The notes beneath the pieces were generated by a model, which was not told the origin of the DNA, made no database searches, and was given only the letters and a program-made list of their open reading frames with translations. Position numbers and translations under genes: made by a program. From Labia minor (Eukaryota; Arthropoda; Insecta; Dermaptera; Spongiphoridae): a DNA stretch of 64,000 nucleotides. Of this stretch, positions 62,001 through 64,000 are shown piece by piece. Each line of letters opens with the position of its first letter. Position 1 is the first letter of the stretch. The stretch lies in NCBI GenBank assembly GCA_963082975.1, contig OY720350.1:62001-126000 (forward strand), in the 5' to 3' direction.

Positions 62001-62447
62001 TAATAAAATTGAACAACGTTGTTCATTTTCAACAGCTAAACAAAATTTCGGTATTGCCAGAGTAAATGTTTCAATCGTAGGCACTTCACGGCCATAAATC
62101 ATAGATGTTGTTTGATGATCACCACGTAACATTGTCTCTGAATCTTTAATTTAAATAGAAATGTGTCATACATAAAACAGACAAAATAAATAAAAATAAT
62201 ACTATTAATTTTATTATTACTTACCACATTTATCAAGTATAACATAAGGATGTAATTTTTTTGGTGACCATAAATCATCATATTCATCACGATGATTAAT
62301 ATCTTTATGGTGGTAATGTTGTTCTTTATGATGATGATGATGATGATGATGATGATGTGATTGAAAATTTGGTAATCCACCAATCATCATTGCTGAGGGT
62401 ATGTCAGGTTCATCTACTTGTAAAATTGATGTCATTTCATCAACGAC
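29336..62447 (-). CDS. Vps13: VPS13-family bridge-like lipid-transfer protein, C-terminal 1853 residues (5' partial, 33 exons)
   Basis: VPS13 proteins form long hydrophobic grooves that carry phospholipids between organelles at contact sites. Exons in transcription order: 62447-62225, 62143-61943, 59007-58892, 58819-58570, 58497-58398, 57873-57725, 49754-49510, 49432-49299, 49066-48924, 46563-46412, 46303-46098, 45700-45577, 45485-45261, 45174-44959, 44456-44106, 44023-43898, 43811-43662, 42780-42658, 42254-42009, 40327-40148, 40084-39905, 39782-39648, 38212-38061, 37990-37825, 37685-37498, 35338-35152, 31522-31358, 31271-31148, 30708-30585, 30498-30432, 29899-29754, 29673-29547, 29476-29336 (stop TAA at 29336-29338). 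The total is 5562 nt, an exact multiple of three, with all phases matched. The C-terminal layout (DVLGNP, EYKKKRR, FFKGPGKGLLGLMTKPTAG) follows VPS13A/C rather than VPS13B or D, but it is diverged, so the paralogue is tentative. The chorein N-terminus is beyond the window. Confidence 0.9.
30077..30359. mobile_element. Non-autonomous hAT-type element in a VPS13 intron
   Basis: Starts CAGTGATTCATAACC and ends GTTTGAAAATCACTG, imperfect terminal inverted repeats with the CA...TG ends of hAT elements. Flanks are TTCTAGCT (30069-30076) and CTCTAGCT (30360-30367), an 8-bp target duplication matching at 7 of 8. Length 283 bp, no coding content. Confidence 0.75.
31950..32570 (-). repeat. Repeat family A, copy 3
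   Basis: Left end GAACCGACCGACGGTTTG, two TGACGTCA octamers (32124, 32144), CCTATCGTCGATCGCTAATA, GACGGACAGACGTCATGC and right end TACTATCGTCGGTCGGT. Full-length, in the 3.6-kb intron between exons 26 and 27 of VPS13. Confidence 0.8.
33045..33585 (-). repeat. Repeat family A, copy 4 (shortened)
   Basis: Left end is degraded (GGAACCGACCTACGATTTG). The middle module with TGACGTCA is absent. The right part (CACTTCCGGTTTCTGGATAT to TACTATCGTCGGTCGGT) is intact. Confidence 0.75.
33835..33890. repeat. Perfect 56-bp palindrome
   Basis: ACGGGTAAATATGATAAATT is mirrored by AATTTATCATATTTACCCGT, joined through ATTTCATATATGAAAT with no spacer; all 28 base pairs match. It lies just inside the left arm of the 107-bp inverted repeat. 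Confidence 0.95.
33972..34090 (-). mobile_element. CTAG hairpin module, short reversed copy
   Basis: On the minus strand: GACACTCGGGGG, then GGGGGCGGAGCCCCC, then GAGCGCCGAAGGCGCTC and GGAGCAGCTAG followed by T. Upstream only about 60 bases of LINE-derived sequence remain. Inserted inside the 107-bp inverted-repeat structure. Confidence 0.75.
34512..34831. repeat. MITE with long inverted ends, copy 1
   Basis: Left TTATTTCTTGGGTATTTTCA, CGTTTAATTGTGAGATTTGA; right AATCTCACACTTAACCGTGA, AAATATAATCAGGAAATAA. Arms are about 50 bp, length about 320 bp. The central part includes inverted GATTCTGGGTC and GACCCTAAAACTC pieces. No coding content. Confidence 0.65.
35339..37497 (-). other. VPS13 intron with repeat pieces
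   Basis: Contains an (AAT)n tract at about 35358-35378. A repeat piece follows (35690-35880: GCATTGCTCAGAATTTAAAA, related to 40545-40700 and 55065-55260), interrupted by the hAT element at 35892. Positions 36300-36780 are less AT-rich and hold a 71-codon open frame on the plus strand with no recognisable product. No extra VPS13 exon was found. Confidence 0.5.
35892..36067. mobile_element. hAT-type MITE with perfect 8-bp target duplication
   Basis: Starts CAGTGGCGGATTAAAGG and ends GGATAATCCGCCTCTG; inverted ends match over about 13 bases. Both sides are flanked by CATATGCT (35884-35891 and 36068-36075), an exact 8-bp duplication. Length 176 bp. The inside reads GCGCCCCTGTATCG, CGCGCCCCTTG and CGCCCCTAGGCACG, much richer in GC than the host DNA. 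Confidence 0.9.
38213..39647 (-). other. VPS13 intron with an unrecognised insertion
   Basis: About 38345-39300 is less AT-rich than nearby introns (for example CAACCCGGGGATTCCCCGAA, GGTGCGGTGCTGTGCAG, CTAACGCGCGATTAAACGGG), which suggests an inserted element. No open frame, protein motif or clear inverted end was recognised. Confidence 0.45.
41220..41740 (+). repeat. Family B repeat, copy 3 (inverted, truncated) in a VPS13 intron
   Basis: Starts ACTATCTCGCCAGCGATAAT (the inverse of the copy 1 right end) and runs to GACGCGCTAGTTTAATAAAT; the hairpin end is missing. Instead it joins a family D-like piece (41745-41850: GGTTGGTTATGGGGACACC). Another fragment of family B, same orientation, is at 48559-48650. 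Confidence 0.7.
42906..42971. repeat. Small direct-plus-inverted duplication
   Basis: AAAATATACACAACGTTTCG occurs twice in tandem (about 42902 and 42936). TTGCTACTTCTGCA (42923-42936) and TGCAGAAGTAGCAA (42958-42971) are exact inverses. The pattern fits a replication template switch. It lies in a VPS13 intron. Confidence 0.7.
43110..43560. other. VPS13 intron 17 repeats
   Basis: TTTATATATGTTTATTTATG followed by CAGAAAAATTAATTGACATA (43412-43460) recurs at 34098-34145. TTCTGAGCAATGTGCAGAC (43115) is the inverse of GTCTGCACATTGCTCAGAA-type sequence at 34230 and 48062. 43150-43240 is an unmatched less AT-rich piece, and a poly-T run is at 43557-43579. Confidence 0.5.
44590..44925. repeat. MITE with long inverted ends, copy 2 (left end lost)
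   Basis: Right end AATCTCACAATTAAACGTGA then AAATAACACGGAAATAA matches the 34512 element, as do GATTCTGGGTTTTTGTCAGA near the left and GCGCCAAAATGAGTC. The left terminal arm is missing. It occupies the intron between VPS13 exons 14 and 15. Confidence 0.6.
46860..47225 (-). pseudogene. RTE-like LINE fragment, N-terminal reverse transcriptase
   Basis: On the minus strand: GYQCGFRPDRSTLIKIFSL, then QILEKKPTYSLIICKL, matching the better copy at 54000-54290 (EYQCGLRPNWTALDQIFSLR). Since it lies beyond the 3' end of the element at 47346, it is a separate insertion or a rearranged piece. In the intron between exons 9 and 10 of VPS13. Confidence 0.65.
47346..47775 (-). mobile_element. RTE-like LINE 3' fragment ending in CTAG hairpins
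   Basis: On the minus strand: DKTK-type thumb remnants near 47720, ANMGEENILVGVRLENVRLE-like C-terminus, then [20 protein letters not shown] across GGGGGCGGAGCCCCC and GAGCGCCGAAGGCGCTC. It ends TGATCAGCTAG followed by T (47345). The AT-rich 3' UTR of the longer copies is deleted. Confidence 0.7.
48040..48365 (+). repeat. Dispersed repeat with TGCTCAGAATTTA head and GACAGACA tail
   Basis: ATCTGCACTTTGCTCAGAAT, CCACCAGCGCCTCTATGATC, then CGTGTAAAAAATTCCAGGTC, AGACAAACAGACAGACACAT and CTTTTATTATTATAGATG. The first part matches 34225-34310. Tails of this kind are common in noncoding insect repeats. Confidence 0.55.
50100..51180 (-). pseudogene. RTE-like LINE, reverse-transcriptase core to C-terminus
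   Basis: Minus strand: MGIPKKLVRIIQISLVGKGR, FEIRNGLKQGDTLSPILFNL, VLGYADNLNIIGDS (YADD changed to YADN), DSVEKLIESEK. After frameshifts it reads PVVLYG-type sequence, DEVTGEWRRL and VGRPSGKRLLGRPRTRWVDN. This is the longest continuous reverse-transcriptase piece in the window. Its 3' hairpin end is missing. Confidence 0.8.
51290..53060 (+). pseudogene. Jockey-like LINE: Gag zinc knuckles, endonuclease and start of RT
   Basis: In order and across frameshifts: CQHYWHITQCCVKCIKDYLT, then FLPQCVLCSGYHPANYKSCK (Gag CCHC knuckles), about 51400-51600. Endonuclease pieces follow: FWNFFHTLESRFFAGGNHTA (about 52215-52280) and LDLYTDHSSILLTLNSN (about 52455). Then the start of the reverse transcriptase, MILKSGNQPEKSNTYRPINL and LYIISKLFER (about 52950-53035). 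It stops where the RTE-like copy at 53079 begins. Confidence 0.75.
53079..54290 (-). mobile_element. RTE-like LINE with CTAG hairpin end, most complete copy
   Basis: Minus strand from 54290: EYQCGLRPNWTALDQIFSLR, QILEKKGEFNISVHQLFVNF, SKPYDSIDRDKLFQI. After a deletion: KTIILPVVLYGCEAWSMILE, DESRFRVYE, then the 3' UTR (ATGTTTTATGAAATATACTG), GAGCGCCGAAGGCAATC and TGAGCAGCTAG followed by T (53078). The hairpin has mismatches. It is inserted at the end of the Jockey-like fragment. Confidence 0.75.
55295..55915 (-). repeat. Repeat family A, copy 5
   Basis: GTTGACCTGTGGCCAGGTCC at the left, octamers TGACGTCA at 55498 and 55518, and TACTATCGTCGGTCGGT at the right. It is nearly identical by eye to copy 3. 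Lies in VPS13 intron 6. Confidence 0.8.
55985..57290 (+). pseudogene. hAT transposase relic
   Basis: Plus-strand pieces: CSLIYPVPTRWNSLYDSTKN (about 56185-56235), a conserved hAT segment. Further on is the dimerisation domain, NTHLCSSVPVERLFSFAS, a stop, and IHAPSRSSLSDELFEQLVFL (about 56655-56770). The right end, GAGGAACGGCCCAGCCCT, is the inverse of the CAGGGCTGGGCCGTTCCTC-type hAT terminus; the left end near 55990 is degraded (GGCGTTCCCCGAG). Several stops show it is dead. Confidence 0.75.
59025..59450 (-). mobile_element. 5'-truncated copy of the R4/Dong-like LINE 3' end
   Basis: Begins with (TTA)n at 59025-59057, followed by sequence matching the 3241-3480 element: a G/T-rich start, CTTTCTCAGCATTACCGC against CTTTCCCAGCATAAATGC, and then GGATTA beside GGGATTA. 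Only the 3' untranslated part is present. It sits in VPS13 intron 2. Confidence 0.55.
59529..61397. mobile_element. 1.87-kb non-autonomous hAT element in VPS13 intron 2
   Basis: Starts CAGTGGCACAACCAGGA and ends TCCTGGTTGCGCCACTG, near-perfect 17-bp inverted ends. Flanks CTTATCTA (59521-59528) and CTTAACTA (61398-61405) match at 7 of 8, the duplication length of hAT. The interior has four poly-G/C runs and a CCGGCC repeat (59901-59912), but no transposase, so a related element must have moved it. Confidence 0.85.
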
Positions 62448-64000
62448 CTTTTAAAAAAAAAAAATTATTATTTTATTTGAAATTGAATGTAAAAGCTATT
62501 AATATTAATAATCATTGTCTTCTCCTCTTTATTATATTTTTTTATGCATTTTTTCATAAACTTGTTGAATCTAATAAATAATTTTATATTGAATGAGAAG
62601 AGCTCTAGCTAAAGTCTAAATACTACACTATTCTATACTAGTAGACTACTAATTTACCTTAAGTATACTCTTATCACCAAGATAAAATATAAAAGATAAA
62701 TTCCATCAAAATACACCCAAATCTGTATATCTATATTAGCTTCACAGACCGCCAACTGCTCCCTGTACCCACAAAATGATACATAATGTTCGGTTGAAAG
62801 GTTTTTATTCATTTTACTTCAATCAGTATATTAAAATATTCATATCCTTTTATGTTTTTATTTAAAATATATTTTAATTTAATCAGTAAATTAATTATAT
62901 ATTTTATTGTATATGTTATATAAGAGTATAATATTTCATAATAATTTCATTTTGATTTTATTATTATTTGAACATCGAGGCATCTCAGCAACGAAGACCA
63001 TTTGTGCCTTAAAGAAATCATCCATCGGACAAGATAAAAATTTCATTTATCTCTAAGCAATCCCTACAGGGAGAATTTTATCTTCTTCCCCGGGACACAG
63101 CCAGGCAAACAGTAACCCTGACCTATTCCATTGTGTCAGACTCAAAGCTTCCCGGGTAGATAACTTGGAAAGAATGAATTATCCTTTTAGACCAAAAACA
63201 ATCTATTCAATAAATACCCAATCAATAAATAAATAGTTGAATAAATAATAAAAAATATCACCGCTCAAAAAGGGACTGTAAAGGGGCCCCCATTGAACAT
63301 GACTAGAATATAAAAAATAAAAATAAAATCGGACAACATTAGAGATCAAAACTAATCTCTCTAATAACACATTCAATATTTCTATACACAAATTATTCAG
63401 AGTTTTGGCAAAGTATATGACTCAGTTTAAATTAAAACGTATATAAATTTACAAAATGGAAATTTGTATTTGTTTAAATTTTAATACAAGCAAGGGACTT
63501 GGTTAGTTATTAGGAGACCAATTGAGAAACCTTCAGTTGGTAGATAAAAAATAAAGAAGAACTTGAAAAAGTTGGGAGAGAATATATGGTAGGATGATGG
63601 TCAGTCAGGACAGTGACTGTTAAAGAAATATGCTTGCTGCGCCTAATCATGTCCGCATCTTCTAGCGCCAAAATAACTATGATCTAGAAAATTTGAAAAA
63701 ACAACCAATAGATCAATTAATTTAATTAATACTATTATTGAATGTATATATTTTTAGTTTATATATAATTTTATAACGTTAAAAACGAAAACTTAACTTT
63801 TATAAAATGTCTCAAGTCTCTAACTTTGAAATTTCTTAAATTAGATGGTATTATTAATTAAAAATATTTAATAAAAATCAAGATATGGAAATCTATATAT
63901 ATATAAAACTGATCAAGTAATATTATCCTCCATTATAACATAGTACCGGGACCCCGAGCTTCGGCTCGGTAATTAAGTTAAAAAAAAATGATTCATTATT
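62448..64000 (-). other. VPS13 intron (5' side) with LINE 3' UTR and repeat pieces
   Basis: The acceptor AAAAG at 62452-62448 precedes the first visible exon; no upstream exon was found to 64000. 62755-62940 matches the AT-rich 3' UTR of the RTE-like elements, reversed (ATGATACATAATGTTCGGTT). 63330-63660 is a family D copy. Positions 62980-63180 and 63590-63660 are less AT-rich but unrecognised. Confidence 0.6.
63942..64000 (+). repeat. Family C repeat, cut by the window end
   Basis: TAGTACCGGGACCCCGAGCT and CGGCTCGGTAATTAAG followed by A-rich ATGATTCATTATT match the starts of copies at 9937 and 10139. It shows that the left boundary of this family is near TAGTACCGGG. Confidence 0.75.

Larger units (their letters stand above)
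57725..62447 (-). other. Vps13: VPS13 exons 1-6 of the window: loop region before the VAB domain
   Basis: Residues 1-346 of the visible protein. Exon 1 carries a run of ten His and exon 4 a run of six, both from CAT/CAC microsatellite-like DNA. Exon 3 has the family signature around AWEPFIEP followed by RPWEV. Exons 4-6 are very acidic (ESETSGDEADGSEDG; DDSDSENEEG; DSSDEDASASDD) and look like a flexible loop. The short intron 58569-58498 (72 nt) is inferred: reading through it would stay open but add a hydrophobic, Phe-rich insert. Exon 6 ends at a weak donor (GTAACA), supported by exact phase match to exon 7. Confidence 0.75.

Noticed and set aside
1..64000. CRISPR array, operons, ribosome binding sites, phage or integrative elements
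   Set aside because: Spliceosomal introns, animal genes and animal transposons show nuclear eukaryotic DNA; no spaced direct repeats of the CRISPR type were seen.

Overview
The window is AT-rich animal DNA with short GT-AG introns and two recognisable protein genes. Both have arthropod-type sequences, and an insect is the best guess from the vesicular monoamine transporter; no species can be named from the sequence. All exons were found by translating and matching splice phases by hand. In both genes every junction keeps frame, and the summed exon lengths end exactly on a stop codon.

Layout. Positions 1300-14989 (+) hold the last 11 exons of a vesicular monoamine transporter (VMAT, SLC18 family). 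Its first exons, including membrane segment 1, lie to the left of the window. Positions 29336-62447 (-) hold the last 33 exons (1853 residues) of a VPS13-family bridge-like lipid-transfer protein. Its N-terminal half lies to the right of the window. The two genes converge tail to tail across about 14.3 kb. That gap contains mostly repeats, plus weak signs of a third, unidentified minus-strand transcript (around 24350-24505 and 19433-19703).

Almost everything else is mobile DNA lying in introns and in the intergenic gap. It includes decayed RTE-like LINE pieces, several ending in GC-rich hairpins followed by CTAG; an R4/Dong-like LINE inside a TTA microsatellite; a Jockey-like LINE with zinc knuckles, endonuclease and the start of the reverse transcriptase; a Helitron protein remnant; and a hAT transposase relic. 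Three hAT-type elements have visible 8-bp target duplications. Other families are a 0.6-kb repeat with a Helitron-like end, a 0.5-0.7-kb repeat carrying TGACGTCA sites, foldback elements and tRNA-related sequences.

The two host genes have no obvious shared pathway. VMAT loads monoamines into synaptic vesicles, and VPS13 proteins move bulk lipid at membrane contact sites. No CRISPR array, intact tRNA or rRNA gene, operon or prokaryotic feature was seen. The most unusual structures are a perfect 107-bp inverted repeat enclosing a perfect 56-bp palindrome (33721-34398), and the LINE-bearing modules with Helitron-like 3' ends.
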